Counted from the first letter of the stretch, positions 16,429 to 26,694 are shown. The stretch: 64,000 nucleotides of DNA from an uncultured Lachnospiraceae bacterium (GCA_934294885.1 CAKRAK010000008.1:27996-91995), one strand, 5' to 3'. Made by a program: numbers and translations. The notes: a model not told the origin generated them from the letters alone.

Positions 16429-18831
16429 TTATGCCAGACCCTGATCTTCTAACCAATCATACAAGAATCGTTTTCCCTGCTTTACATGATGGCTTCTTAT
16501 TCCAAAGACTGCAATTGTAAGTAATGTAAATACAATACTGATTGCAAATAAAACAACACACTCTTTTACAACACTTGGTCCATTCTCAGCAATTCCTGCT
16601 CTGAATCCATTCACTGTATAAGTAAATGGCATCCATTTGTTTAATGCCTGAGCCAACTTACCGGATATCTCAATCGGATATGTACCGGCAGAACCGGCTA
16701 ACTGAAGAACCATAAACAACAACATTAAGAAGCTTCCTACTTTTCCTAATAACAGGTTGAAGAAGTACATAATTGCCATGAAACAAGATACTGCTGCGAT
16801 GGCTACTAATAATGTCTTACCCCAGCTTGCAGGTGTAAAGCCTAATGCAAAATGTAAGATTACAAGCAACATTGTAACCATAAGACCTGCCATTGGATAA
16901 AGAATGACTGCCTTACTAGCCCACCAGGCTTTACCATTGGTAAGCTCTCCCGTGTAGCGTGAAAGAGGATACATCAGACAAAATGCGAGGCAGGCAACCC
17001 ATATACCTACAGAGAACATATAGGCGGCCATTGCATGACCATTATTTTCTACCTCTGTCAATTTTGTTTCCTTCAGGTCAACCGGCTGAGCAAACATGTC
17101 GAGTGTCGCATCGGAAGCTTCATTTTCGGCAATCTGTTCCTTACCGTCTGCCAAAGCATCCTTTAAGGTCTGAGTTCCATCCTTTAATGTAGTAAGTCCA
17201 TCTCCTAACTGCTGTGAACCATCTGACAACTGAATCGAACCATCTGCAATCTGACTTGCACCTGTTGCTAAACGCTTAGAACCTGCTGCGATTTCTCCTA
17301 CTGCGTCCGATACCTGATTGGTACCATCTGCTAAAACAGTAGCACCGTCTGCAACAGCCTTTGCTCCACTTACCAATGTTGGTAACTGTGACAAATCTGT
17401 TGAGGTATTCATCGTATTCAAAACCTGTAAAGCTCCTGTAGCACCGCCTAACTGACCTGCGTCATTTGCTAATGTTGTAATTGCAGAAGTTACGGAATCT
17501 GTTGCAACACCCTGTGCTGCTGCTGCCGCTGCTGCCGATACAGCCTGATTACCCTCTGAGCCATCTGCCAAAGAAGACTGAATAGCTGCTGATATATTCT
17601 GGGTATTTTGCTGCATTGCAGACTGAACTGCCTGCTGAACAACCTGTGTTACTGCGGAACTGTCACCTGAAGGAACCTTCATATTGTTCTGTAAGAACTG
17701 TGCAAATTCCTCTGCTGTACCGCTTACGCCCGGTGTTGCGGCATATGCTGCATAATACTGTCCAACGATAGCTGACATGTTATTATTTACAGCAGATAAA
17801 GTTGCTGTTGCTGCTGCATTTCCTGCTGCTGCTCCTGCAACAGATGCTGCTGCTCCTGCACCTGCCTGTCCTGCATATTCTGCTGCTTTTCCTGCTGCAG
17901 ATTGTGCAACACTTCCGGTTAATGCTGTTGCATAATTTTGTATTGCTGAGTTAACTGCAGTTTTGTCATTCTCTACAATACTTGCATATTGAGTCTGAGC
18001 CTGAGTCTGTGAAGCAATGTTTTCCGATATAGAACTTGTCATTCCGCTAAGTCCCTGTGCTAATCGGTTCACTCCAGCACTTACCTGAGAAGCTCCGCTT
18101 GCTAATTCAGAAGCTCCACCGGTAACACTTGGCATTTTACTTTTTAACGTCTCACTACCTGAAGCCAATGTATCGGTTCCTGATTTCAGTTCTGATGCAC
18201 CATCTGACAATACCAGTAAATTATCTGTAATTTCCTGATTACCATCAACCAGTTCATTTTCCCCATCAAGCATCTCAACAGTTCCATCTACAGCATCCTG
18301 AAATCCATCTTCAACATCTGTCAGACTATCAAAAACTGTCTCTGCGTATGTGTGGGTTACTTCCTCCGTCAACTCTGATTTTACTTCCTTCATTGCACTT
18401 TCTGACAACTTCATGGAAATATAATTACGTCCCGGATTGGTTTCATAATTCAGAACCATCTTCTGGGGATTCTCATCCATTAATGTGGATGCATTTTTCG
18501 AAAAGTTTTCAGGAATCGTAATTACCATATAGTAAGTACCATTTTTCAAACCCTTCTGTGCTGTCTTCTCATCTACAACATTAAACGCCATAGAATCATT
18601 ATCAGCTAAGTTTTCCGCCAGATCATCACCAATCGTAAGTTTCTTATCATTGTAAGTAACCGACTTGTCTTTGTTTACAACTGCAACAGGAAGATACTTC
18701 AAATCTCCATACGGATCCCACATAGAGGATAAGAAAAATCCTGCGTACATTGCCGGAATTAATACAATGACCAATAACACTACAAGTAGTAATTTGTTGT
18801 GCCATAAGGCCTTTAATTCGTTTTTTACCAT
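16429..18831 (-). CDS. YhgE/Pip-family ABC-2-type membrane protein
   Basis: This 800-residue protein has one N-terminal helix (about 15-35) followed by the Pip signature YGDLKYLPVAVVNKD. A long extracellular part follows, with X-heptad repeats of the type LADGTNQVSDA and ASGASQVSAG, and an Ala-rich insert at about 305-460. Five to six helices at 630-790 form the ABC-2-like domain. Relatives export substrates or take part in phage infection or type VII-associated export. The start is set by AAAGGAGATGAGCAC before ATG. It is divergent from a TetR regulator, which probably controls it. The poly-Ala/Gln insert is unusually long. Confidence 0.9.
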   Translation of the reverse strand: MVKNELKALWHNKLLLVVLLVIVLIPAMYAGFFLSSMWDPYGDLKYLPVAVVNKDKSVTYNDKKLTIGDDLAENLADNDSMAFNVVDEKTAQKGLKNGTYYMVITIPENFSKNASTLMDENPQKMVLNYETNPGRNYISMKLSESAMKEVKSELTEEVTHTYAETVFDSLTDVEDGFQDAVDGTVEMLDGENELVDGNQEITDNLLVLSDGASELKSGTDTLASGSETLKSKMPSVTGGASELASGASQVSAGVNRLAQGLSGMTSSISENIASQTQAQTQYASIVENDKTAVNSAIQNYATALTGSVAQSAAGKAAEYAGQAGAGAAASVAGAAAGNAAATATLSAVNNNMSAIVGQYYAAYAATPGVSGTAEEFAQFLQNNMKVPSGDSSAVTQVVQQAVQSAMQQNTQNISAAIQSSLADGSEGNQAVSAAAAAAAQGVATDSVTSAITTLANDAGQLGGATGALQVLNTMNTSTDLSQLPTLVSGAKAVADGATVLADGTNQVSDAVGEIAAGSKRLATGASQIADGSIQLSDGSQQLGDGLTTLKDGTQTLKDALADGKEQIAENEASDATLDMFAQPVDLKETKLTEVENNGHAMAAYMFSVGIWVACLAFCLMYPLSRYTGELTNGKAWWASKAVILYPMAGLMVTMLLVILHFALGFTPASWGKTLLVAIAAVSCFMAIMYFFNLLLGKVGSFLMLLFMVLQLAGSAGTYPIEISGKLAQALNKWMPFTYTVNGFRAGIAENGPSVVKECVVLFAISIVFTLLTIAVFGIRSHHVKQGKRFLYDWLEDQGLA

Positions 18832-18905
18832 GTGCTCATCTCCTTTTCTCATGGGGTATTATATAATTCAACAACCCACTTCTCAATGGTTAATTTTACA
18901 TTTAT

Positions 18906-18921
18906 TGTGTAATATTACACA
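18906..18921. promoter_or_regulatory. Candidate TetR operator
   Basis: A perfect 16-bp palindrome, TGTGTAATATTACACA, lies in the divergent spacer between the YhgE and TetR genes. Size, symmetry and position match TetR-family operators. Binding is inferred. Confidence 0.6.
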
Positions 18922-18988
18922 TTCACAGTAATATTGGTACAGTTTTTCCATATTTTTTTTCGCTTTTTTATTTTTTCTTACTCATATG

Positions 18989-19017
18989 TTGCTTTTTTCT
19001 CATTAATTGTTTATAAT
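18989..19017 (+). promoter_or_regulatory. Promoter of the TetR gene
   Basis: TTGCTT (18989-18994) is followed by 17 bp and TATAAT (19012-19017). It lies about 100 bp upstream of the start. Confidence 0.65.
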
Positions 19018-19114
19018 GATAATAATTTATCAGACTCTGCATCGGTTGTTTCCGGTATGTTTTTGAAAATTATCCATACAGTTTCTGAAAAAAAGTAACA
19101 AGGAGGTAGTTGCC

Positions 19115-19732
19115 ATGAATCTTAACTTACAACAACTTAATATTACAGAACCTAATATAGATAGAAGAAAGAGAAAAACCAGAGTTGCCATTGAGAATGC
19201 CTTACTGGATCTGATGCAGTACAAACCAATTAATACCATTACCATCAGCGAGCTTGCAGAAGCGGCTGACATCAACCGAAAAACCTTCTATAATAATTAT
19301 AATTCGGTTGAAGATGTAATTATCGGAATCAACCAGAAGTTATCTCTTCACATATTCAGTTCTCTTCCTGAGAAGATAACCATTAATAATGAGATTGAGA
19401 TTTATCATTTACTGCTAAACTTCACAACTGCATTAGAACCACATAAGAAGCTTCTTCAAAAGATGTCACAGGTTTCCAAAAACAGTCCATTCTTTGACTA
19501 TTTTAAGGATCAGATTCTTCCTTATGTAGAACGGAACTTATCCAGCTATCATATTGATGCTGCCATTACACCATATATTAACAGCTTTTTGGTAAACGGC
19601 TTATATTCTATCTTATATACATGGGTAAATGAAGACCGGTTAAACGCAGATCAGGTTGCACTTCTTGCTTATAACCTGATTATCTCTGCTATCAAGTTAG
19701 ATAACTACAAGGATATCCATGTAGCATCCTGA
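19115..19732 (+). CDS. TetR/AcrR-family transcriptional regulator
   Basis: This 205-residue protein carries an N-terminal helix-turn-helix in TISELAEAADINRKTFYNNY and a divergent all-helical C-terminal ligand domain. The start follows AAGGAGGTAGTTGCC. It lies divergent to the YhgE/Pip gene, with the palindrome at 18906-18921 between them, so it most likely represses that gene and itself. The ligand is unknown. Confidence 0.9.
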   Translation: MNLNLQQLNITEPNIDRRKRKTRVAIENALLDLMQYKPINTITISELAEAADINRKTFYNNYNSVEDVIIGINQKLSLHIFSSLPEKITINNEIEIYHLLLNFTTALEPHKKLLQKMSQVSKNSPFFDYFKDQILPYVERNLSSYHIDAAITPYINSFLVNGLYSILYTWVNEDRLNADQVALLAYNLIISAIKLDNYKDIHVAS

Positions 19733-19754
19733 TCATACTCCAAGCTTTCTATTG

Positions 19755-19792
19755 GCAACAAAAAAAGAGGCATCCGCCTCTTTTTTTGTTGC
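19755..19792. terminator. Bidirectional terminator between TetR and map
   Basis: A 17-bp perfect stem (19755-19771 with 19776-19792, loop ATCC) contains GAGGC/GCCTC and flanking A7/T7 runs. Confidence 0.92.
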
Positions 19793-19868
19793 TTCATAAG
19801 GAAATGCGTTTCCCTTTTCCTACAGTCAATCCAATCGTTTCTATATAGAATATACTTTGGAATTGGAT

Positions 19869-20744
19869 TTACCAGCTTAATACCTCATGTCCATCCTCTG
19901 TAACCAATACCATAATCTCCCATTGTGCAGATGGCATGTGATCTTTTGTATACACTTCCCAGCCATTATCCTCATCTGTATAGATTTCTACTTTTCCCAT
20001 ATTAACCATAGGTTCAATGGTAAATATCATTCCCGGAACCATTAACATTTCTGTTCCTGCTTTGGAATTATATCCAACCCATGGCTCCTCATGAAATTCC
20101 AGTCCTACTCCATGTCCCCCGATTTCTCTTACCACCGTGTATCCGTTTGCAAAAGCATGGTCATGTACTGCCTGTCCCATGTCTCCAAGAAAGCCCCATG
20201 GTTTCACCATTTCCAGACCCTTTTGCACACATTCCTTTGTAACCTCAACCAGCTTCTTTTTCTCCGGACTTACTTCTCCAATGCAGAACATTCTAGAGGA
20301 ATCAGAAAAATAACCATTCAATATCGTAGAACAATCTACATTTACAATATCACCGCTTTTTAATATTACATCCGGAGATGGGAATCCGTGACATACCTGA
20401 TCATTCACTGACGTACATACACTATATGGATATCCTTCATAATTAAGTGGGGCAGGGATTCCACCCATTTGTGTTGTCATCTCATACACAATTTTATCAA
20501 TCTCCGCGGTATTCATACCCTCATGAATATGTTCTTCAATATAATCCAATACCGCAATATTAATTTTGGCACTCTCCTTTATCTTCTCAATCTGCTCCGG
20601 AGTTTTAATCAAATCTCTTGTGGGAACAATGTGTCCTGCAAGCTGCGCCTGATGAATTTTAGAATCAAATCTTTCATGACACACCTTATACTTTCTCCCG
20701 CTTCCACACCAGCACGGATCATTACGATTTATTTTTTTTGCCAT
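19869..20744 (-). CDS. map: Type I methionine aminopeptidase with N-terminal SEC-C zinc motif
   Basis: This 291-residue enzyme removes the initiator Met from nascent proteins. The metal ligands can be read: Asp in NVDCST and YFSDSS, His in GGHGVGLEFHEEP, Glu in FTIEPMVN and Glu in LVTEDGHEVL. The N terminus NDPCWCGSGRKYKVCH is a SEC-C zinc motif, found in longer bacterial MetAPs and thought to aid ribosome or SecA contacts. The start is the ATG behind AGAAGGCAGAAAG, 25 codons into the longest frame. Confidence 0.95.
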   Translation of the reverse strand: MAKKINRNDPCWCGSGRKYKVCHERFDSKIHQAQLAGHIVPTRDLIKTPEQIEKIKESAKINIAVLDYIEEHIHEGMNTAEIDKIVYEMTTQMGGIPAPLNYEGYPYSVCTSVNDQVCHGFPSPDVILKSGDIVNVDCSTILNGYFSDSSRMFCIGEVSPEKKKLVEVTKECVQKGLEMVKPWGFLGDMGQAVHDHAFANGYTVVREIGGHGVGLEFHEEPWVGYNSKAGTEMLMVPGMIFTIEPMVNMGKVEIYTDEDNGWEVYTKDHMPSAQWEIMVLVTEDGHEVLSW

Positions 20745-20858
20745 CTTTCTGCCTTCTTTCTTTGTTCTTTCTCTATCTCTCATACAATACTCTGTATCTT
20801 CATCCATTATCTGCAACATAACCTGTGCAATCTCCGGATTGAACCAAGTTCTTTTCCA

Positions 20859-22346
20859 TTAAACCGGGGTGTTCGCATGTTTCTTGTTCGGCAAAAGATC
20901 TGGTTTTTCCTGGGAAAACCGGATTAAGTCCTGATATAATCTTCTTCGGGTCTGTTCCGGATCAATTTGTTCATCTACAAAATTACGTTTCAGTACCATA
21001 TTACTGTTCATATATTTTTCCTTATAGTGTTCCAGCTGTTCTTTCAGAAAGTCCTCTTTTTCCCGTCCTTCCAGTCTGTTTAGCTGACTGTGACTGATAA
21101 CCGCAACCGCAGCTTCCGCTTTCATCACCGCAACCTGTGCTTCCGGCCATACATAGTGTCTGTCCGCACCAAGCTGTTTACAACCCATTAAAATATACGG
21201 TCCTCCATATGCCTTTCTTAATATCACCGTCAAACGAATGGTAGTTGCGCCCCCATATGCCTGAAGCAGCTTTGCTCCATGGCGAATGAGCCCCCGTTTC
21301 TCCTGTTCCGCTGTCATAACAAATCCGGTAGAATCCGCTAGTGTAATAATCGGAATATTAAAGCAGTCACAATACTGGACAAACCGGGCTGCCTTATCCG
21401 CACCATCCACATCAACAGAGCCATTCTCATATAAGGTCTGATTTGCCACAATTCCAACCGTCAAGCCGCCAAGAAGTCCAAAGCCCACAATCACGTTTTT
21501 GGCAAAATCTTCCTGCACTTCAAGGAAGCTGCCATCATCCAACAGCTCATCAATTATAACATGAACATCATAAGGCTCCCACGGATCCTTTGGCAGAAGC
21601 TGTTTCATATCACTTATGTCCTTCTCATAGTAGGCACCGGTCCGAAAACTACGATTTTCACTATAGCAAGGAGGCAGTATGTCGATCAGTTTTCTGACTT
21701 TGGCATAGCAGCTTCTCTCATCCTTCATCCGGAAATGTGCAACACCGCTAACCTCCGAATGTATCTTGGCACTGCCAAGCTCTTCTACCAGATAATCGGT
21801 TCCCTGTACCTCATTAATTACCTTTGCACCGGTTACAAACATATTGCTGATCTTGTCAATGGTAAAAACAAAATCCATTAATCCGGGAGAATATACCGCG
21901 CCTCCCGCACAGGTACCGGCTATAATTGCAATTTGAGGAATATAACCGGAAGCAATGGCATTCCACCGAAACAGCTCCCCACACCCTGCAACTGCAGCAG
22001 CACCTTCCTGAATCCTTGCTCCACCGCCATCATAAATTCCGATAATGGGTTTCTTTTCTTTCATTGCTTCCTTTAAGATTGCAATTATCTGCCGGCTGTG
22101 CTGATATCCAAAGGTACCTCCCATACAGGTAAAATCCTGTCCGTAAAAAAACACCTTTTGTCCACATATATTACCATATCCGGTAATTACACCATCATAT
22201 CCGGATAACCCCTCCTGACCGGGATCCGGATAATATTCTTCAAAAGTATCCTTATCAAACAACAAATGAATTCTCTCAATTATATGTAATTTGTCCCTTT
22301 TATGCTGTTTTCCAACACTATAGGGATTCACTTTATCTAAATACAT
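20859..22346 (-). CDS. Acyl-CoA carboxylase carboxyltransferase (beta) subunit
   Basis: This 495-residue protein has the two crotonase-like halves of carboxyltransferases. The first oxyanion region reads GGGARIQEGAAAVAG with AGTCAGGAVYSPGL, and the second reads TLADSTGFVMTAEQE with GGPYILMGCKQLGADRHYVWPEAQVAVM. The family includes propionyl-, acetyl- and glutaconyl-CoA (de)carboxylases; biotin carrier and carboxylase genes are absent here. The start is set by AGGAGGAGAAAG before ATG. The gene stands 114 bp upstream of map on the same strand. Confidence 0.88.
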   Translation of the reverse strand: MYLDKVNPYSVGKQHKRDKLHIIERIHLLFDKDTFEEYYPDPGQEGLSGYDGVITGYGNICGQKVFFYGQDFTCMGGTFGYQHSRQIIAILKEAMKEKKPIIGIYDGGGARIQEGAAAVAGCGELFRWNAIASGYIPQIAIIAGTCAGGAVYSPGLMDFVFTIDKISNMFVTGAKVINEVQGTDYLVEELGSAKIHSEVSGVAHFRMKDERSCYAKVRKLIDILPPCYSENRSFRTGAYYEKDISDMKQLLPKDPWEPYDVHVIIDELLDDGSFLEVQEDFAKNVIVGFGLLGGLTVGIVANQTLYENGSVDVDGADKAARFVQYCDCFNIPIITLADSTGFVMTAEQEKRGLIRHGAKLLQAYGGATTIRLTVILRKAYGGPYILMGCKQLGADRHYVWPEAQVAVMKAEAAVAVISHSQLNRLEGREKEDFLKEQLEHYKEKYMNSNMVLKRNFVDEQIDPEQTRRRLYQDLIRFSQEKPDLLPNKKHANTPV

Positions 22347-22516
22347 CTTTCTCCTCCTATACACACATGGACTATTGTACTCCATATTTCCAATTTTTTC
22401 TACAAATTGCTTTCTTTTCTTATAAATAAAATCTAAACTTTTCATTTTCTCCCATTTCATGTATAATATTGGTATGTTTATATTGAACGATAGATAATTT
22501 GAATAAAGGAGCTATT

Positions 22517-23215
22517 ATGACGTACATAAATGGTATAGGCTATGTAGATGAACGTTCTTACAATGCCTCAAAAAAAATCACTTCATCAAATACAGATGAA
22601 TTCAGTACAATTCTTCAAAAAGAAACCATCATATATGCTACACCGGAAGTTACGGATATTGAAAAACCCCGAACCTCCGGTGCCCACTCTGTTCCCACAG
22701 AATTAGAATCCTATTTTGAAAAGGCCGCACAAACCTACGGTGTTGACATTAACCTGTTAGAAGCAGTTGCCAAGCAGGAATCAAACTTTGATGCCAATGC
22801 TGTTTCATCCGTAGGGGCATCAGGTGTTATGCAGTTAATGCCGGAAACTGCCAGAGGATTAGGCGTAACCGATATTATGGATCCGGAGCAGAATATTATG
22901 GGTGGTGCAAAATACTTATCCCAAATGCTGAACCTGTTTAACGGGGATGTATCTTTAGCACTTGCAGGTTATAATGCAGGTCCTGGGAATGTTAAAAAAT
23001 ACGGCGGAATCCCACCATTTCAGGAGACAACCAACTATGTCAACAGTGTTCTTTCTTACTTAGGAACCCCTCAGTTGGAACCTGTCAATCAGACATCGGT
23101 TTCCGTGACAGACACGGCAGACGACAACGTCAGCACCATCTATGCCGTTGCAAAAAGCGATGCAACACAAACACAAAGAATATATTCTATTATGTCTCAA
23201 AAACAATTTCTATAA
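22517..23215 (+). CDS. Lytic transglycosylase (SLT domain)
   Basis: This 232-residue protein has a soluble-lytic-transglycosylase domain from about residue 65 to 185. The catalytic Glu is in AVAKQESNFDANAVS, followed by GVMQLMPETA and LALAGYNAGPGNVKKYGG. These enzymes cleave peptidoglycan to 1,6-anhydro-muropeptides. No signal peptide is visible, and export may be non-classical or flagellar-like. The start follows AAAGGAGCTATT. A weak TATAAT promoter lies near 22460. Confidence 0.9.
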   Translation: MTYINGIGYVDERSYNASKKITSSNTDEFSTILQKETIIYATPEVTDIEKPRTSGAHSVPTELESYFEKAAQTYGVDINLLEAVAKQESNFDANAVSSVGASGVMQLMPETARGLGVTDIMDPEQNIMGGAKYLSQMLNLFNGDVSLALAGYNAGPGNVKKYGGIPPFQETTNYVNSVLSYLGTPQLEPVNQTSVSVTDTADDNVSTIYAVAKSDATQTQRIYSIMSQKQFL

Positions 23216-23279
23216 ACCACAGTGATCAGGAAATTTCATACAGCCACAACATCTGTATGAAGATGTATTACATCAAGAC

Positions 23280-23305
23280 GGATAGAATGTTCCTACATTC
23301 TATCC
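23280..23305 (+). terminator. Terminator after the transglycosylase gene
   Basis: The stem GGATAGAATGT/ACATTCTATCC (loop TCCT) is followed by an interrupted U-rich tract, TTAATTGTATACTTTTTT. Confidence 0.65.
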
Positions 23306-23414
23306 TTAATTGTATACTTTTTTCAAACCATGACATTCTGGTATTTGCAAAACGCACAAGAAACCACACTAAATTATGCAAAATTTAATGTGATATACAA
23401 AAAGGAGAACCCCC

Positions 23415-24143
23415 ATGATACAAATTGAAAATGTTACAAAAACCTACAATACGTCCGTTCGTGCCGTTAATCAACTGAATCTGACGGTCAATGACGGAGA
23501 AATCGTAGGCTTTATCGGTCCAAACGGTGCCGGCAAAACCACTACATTAAAGATGATGACCGGCATTTTAAGACCGGACAGCGGAACCATCAAAATAAAC
23601 GGAAACGATATTCAGAAAGAACCGTTAAAAGCCAAGCAGGATATTGGATATATTGCAGACAGCCCGGACATGTTCTTACGATTAAAGGGCATTGAATTTA
23701 TGAATTTGATTTCCGATATTTACAAGGTTCCCCTTAATATCAGGAAGGAGCGAATCAAGACCTTCGCAGTCCGTTTTGAGCTGACTGATGTTTTGGATAA
23801 GCCAATGCAAAGCTATTCCCATGGAATGCGGCAGAAAATGATGGTTGCGGCAGCATTGGTTCATAATCCGGCTGTATGGATTTTGGATGAACCCTTAACA
23901 GGATTAGATCCAAAATCCGCTTATAATCTGAAAACCATGATGAGGGAGCATGCCGACGCCGGCAACTCTGTTTTATTCTCTACCCATGTTTTAGAGGTTG
24001 CCGAGAAATTATGTGATAAGGTTATCATTATCAACCACGGTGAAACTTTATTTTACGGAACCCTTGATGAACTTACAGCCCAACATCCGAACAAGGATTT
24101 GGAGCAAATCTTTTTGGAGATGACTGCCCATGAATCAATATAG
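23415..24143 (+). CDS. ABC transporter ATP-binding protein
   Basis: This 242-residue ATPase shows Walker A GPNGAGKTTTLK, signature SHGMRQKM, Walker B VWILDEPLTGLDP and the switch His in FSTHVLE. It belongs to the ABC-2 exporter class of ATPases. It overlaps the following permease gene by 14 bp and together they form a two-gene exporter; the substrate is unknown. The ribosome binding site is AAAGGAGAACCCCC. Confidence 0.95.
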   Translation: MIQIENVTKTYNTSVRAVNQLNLTVNDGEIVGFIGPNGAGKTTTLKMMTGILRPDSGTIKINGNDIQKEPLKAKQDIGYIADSPDMFLRLKGIEFMNLISDIYKVPLNIRKERIKTFAVRFELTDVLDKPMQSYSHGMRQKMMVAAALVHNPAVWILDEPLTGLDPKSAYNLKTMMREHADAGNSVLFSTHVLEVAEKLCDKVIIINHGETLFYGTLDELTAQHPNKDLEQIFLEMTAHESI

Positions 24144-25797
24144 AACACTAACAAAAACATTTATATCCGCAATCAGCATGAGTCCGGCACAGGACAAAAG
24201 GAGGAAGATTATGATCATCATTCTTTCCTTCTTTGCACTCTTTGGTGTATTACTTCCTGTTTCCTTCGGAATCGGATTATTGGTAAAATTAATGACAGAA
24301 ACCTTGCTTCCCATCGGATGTCAGGAGTTGGGAATCCAGTTAATGTTCCACGTTATCAGTATTTTTACGGTTATTTTTGGTATCAATGTTATATTCAATG
24401 AGTTTTTCTTTTCCAATGACATTGAATTTATATTACCATGGCCCCTTCGGGCTTATCAGATTGTTGCATCCAAATTTACCGCTGCATATTATAATGAAAA
24501 TATCATGCAGTTCATTTTAGTATTATCCTGTATCGTGGGATATGGAATCGGCTCTAAGATGGGAATTCTAAACTGGCTTCTGTCCATTGTTGGCATTATA
24601 ACCCTTCCGATTCTGCCATTGGCATATTGCGGTATTTTAAGCCTGCTTATTATGGGATTTACAAGAATCATCCGGAATAAAGATATCATACAGCGTTTAT
24701 CTGTTGTTTTAATGTTTGTTCTGATTCTTGCATTGGTAGGATCCATTGGTTTTTTACAGAATATGGATATTGATTCCTATGTAGAAACCCTTGCATCCGG
24801 TAATCATACATTTTTTAATGTGATGAATGTTGTATTTCCTACGGTTCCTTTATTTGTCAAAACCTTTAGTCAGGGAGATTTTATTGCTTTATTGGAATAT
24901 ATTTTTGCAAATGCTGCGGTGGTTGCCATTCTGCTGCTCCTTGCCGAAAAATTATATTTTAAAGGCGTGATTGGATTATCCTCTTCTCCGTCTGGCAAAA
25001 CCGTCAAAGACCTTGATCAATTACTGGAGAAAACAAAAGTACACAGTCCCGCTTATGCCTACTTTAAAAAAGAACTTCGGATTCTTTTACGAACTCCGGT
25101 ATTTTTTACAAACTGCGTTGCCATTAATTTCATATGGCCAATCTTTGTTTATGCAATGTACAAGCTGCAATCCAACCCCATTTCGCTTACAACCCTGCAA
25201 GCCTTATATGCAAAAAAAGATCTTCGAATCCAGTTGTTCTTTTTACTGGGTATTGTTGGAATATCGGTTATTGTCGCCGCATTGAACAGCCTTTCATCCA
25301 ATGCAATTTCCAGAGAAGGAAAGCATTTTTCCTTTATGAAATATATTCCGGTGCCTTATGAAACACAGTGGAATGTAAAAGCCCTTATCGGAATTATCTT
25401 TCCAACCGTAGGCGTATTGATTTATTTCATTCCCTTTTGTATTTTGGTGAAGGTGCCGGTAATTCACATTATACTGTTTACGATACTTTGCCTCATGGCA
25501 ATTTCCTTCGTTTCCTTTACCGGAATCTACATTGATTCCATACAACCGAAATTAATATGGGATGATGAATTAAGTGCATTAAGGGAAAATTACAATACCT
25601 TCTTTTCCATGGCAATCGCCATTGCATTTACAATGGTTGTATGCATCGGAGGATTCTTCCTTTTTTGTAACACAAAGATATCCATTGCCGTCAGTGCATT
25701 GATCATGATCATTCTGCTGGCAGCCGCAAATATCATTACTCTTACCGTAACCTACAAAAACGGAGTCCGTAATATTGAAGAACAAGAAGAAGCCTAA
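24130..25797 (+). CDS. ABC-2-type transporter permease
   Basis: This 555-residue membrane protein has about twelve hydrophobic segments, in two clusters around residues 30-230 and 330-550, with a large loop between about 285 and 320. Length and layout fit two-fold ABC-2 permeases of Firmicutes. Its gene overlaps that of the ATPase and ends at a strong terminator. Confidence 0.88.
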   Translation: MNQYRTLTKTFISAISMSPAQDKRRKIMIIILSFFALFGVLLPVSFGIGLLVKLMTETLLPIGCQELGIQLMFHVISIFTVIFGINVIFNEFFFSNDIEFILPWPLRAYQIVASKFTAAYYNENIMQFILVLSCIVGYGIGSKMGILNWLLSIVGIITLPILPLAYCGILSLLIMGFTRIIRNKDIIQRLSVVLMFVLILALVGSIGFLQNMDIDSYVETLASGNHTFFNVMNVVFPTVPLFVKTFSQGDFIALLEYIFANAAVVAILLLLAEKLYFKGVIGLSSSPSGKTVKDLDQLLEKTKVHSPAYAYFKKELRILLRTPVFFTNCVAINFIWPIFVYAMYKLQSNPISLTTLQALYAKKDLRIQLFFLLGIVGISVIVAALNSLSSNAISREGKHFSFMKYIPVPYETQWNVKALIGIIFPTVGVLIYFIPFCILVKVPVIHIILFTILCLMAISFVSFTGIYIDSIQPKLIWDDELSALRENYNTFFSMAIAIAFTMVVCIGGFFLFCNTKISIAVSALIMIILLAAANIITLTVTYKNGVRNIEEQEEA

Positions 25798-25798
25798 T

Positions 25799-25829
25799 AA
25801 AAAAAATCTGCTTTACGCAGATTTTTTTT
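25799..25829. terminator. Bidirectional terminator
   Basis: AAAAAATCTGC/GCAGATTTTTT with loop TTTAC is flanked by A and T runs. It separates the convergent ABC permease and the gene at 25828-26694. Confidence 0.9.
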
Positions 25830-26694
25830 ATTCCGGACTTTTCAATAATACGTCAACATCATTATATCCATAATCCCTTAACGCCTTTTTTATTTTATGT
25901 TTCTTATCATCACCGGCTTTAATTTCTACCATCTCGTACAATTCATCAACATAATGATCCCACTTTAGGAAAATCTTATTCCGAATCTCCTGATTTGAAG
26001 TCTTTGCACGGTCATGACGGGCTTTTTCCACTGACTTCTCACTTTTGACAGATATCGGTTCACTCTTTTTCGCTTCTATCTCTTTTTCTTTATCTACTGC
26101 CCGAATTACCTTTTCAACACCATCCGATAAAGTTCCTTTAATATCTGTAATTCCCGGATCCTGCTGATTTAATTTCTTTGCCGCATCCATTACATCATCT
26201 GTCTCCGGCTGTTTTACTTCCTCAACCCCATCCAAAAAAGAAAGATCAACATCTTCAAAGCTGCTCTTGCCATACGCAATAGTTTCCAATTCATCCATAC
26301 GAACCAGTCCGTAATCATACATTTCCATCAACAATCCATGAACACCTTCCTCCACAGAAGAAAAATAATGATAGCACTTTCCCTTCTCTCTTTCAGAGGC
26401 ACATTGCTTTAATTCCTGCACATTAATCCAGTATTCACCGTCTTTTTGCTCCACATGGGATTCCTGTTTTGTTTCTTTAACCGGTTCTGTTTTCTCAACT
26501 TCTTTTTGAGGAACGCCTTCCTCTTTTTCCGGCTCCTCTTTATCTTTTTTTCCTTTGCTCTCTTTTTTCGCTCTCAGCTCCCTAATACGATTCAGTTTGT
26601 TTTTACGCTTTGTGTGGATTTGCAGCCGAAAGGTCCAAACAATCATATAAATCAAAAAAATAACCAACAGTATACTTACTATATATTTTCCCAT
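25828..26694 (-). CDS. Membrane-anchored hypothetical protein with charged linker
   Basis: This 288-residue protein starts with one membrane helix (about 4-22). A Lys/Glu-rich stretch (about 28-85) follows, then a mixed alpha/beta part (about 88-155) with YWINVQELKQCASEREKGKCYHYFSS, a second charged segment, and a C-terminal helical piece ending KKALRDYGYNDVDVLLKSPE. Topology suggests a cytosolic body tethered to the membrane. I do not recognise a family. It has no close operon partner. Confidence 0.7.
   Translation of the reverse strand: MGKYIVSILLVIFLIYMIVWTFRLQIHTKRKNKLNRIRELRAKKESKGKKDKEEPEKEEGVPQKEVEKTEPVKETKQESHVEQKDGEYWINVQELKQCASEREKGKCYHYFSSVEEGVHGLLMEMYDYGLVRMDELETIAYGKSSFEDVDLSFLDGVEEVKQPETDDVMDAAKKLNQQDPGITDIKGTLSDGVEKVIRAVDKEKEIEAKKSEPISVKSEKSVEKARHDRAKTSNQEIRNKIFLKWDHYVDELYEMVEIKAGDDKKHKIKKALRDYGYNDVDVLLKSPE

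Noticed and set aside
16959..17192. Antisense ORF over the YhgE gene
   Set aside because: It is a by-product of the heptad-repeat coding strand with no independent signals.
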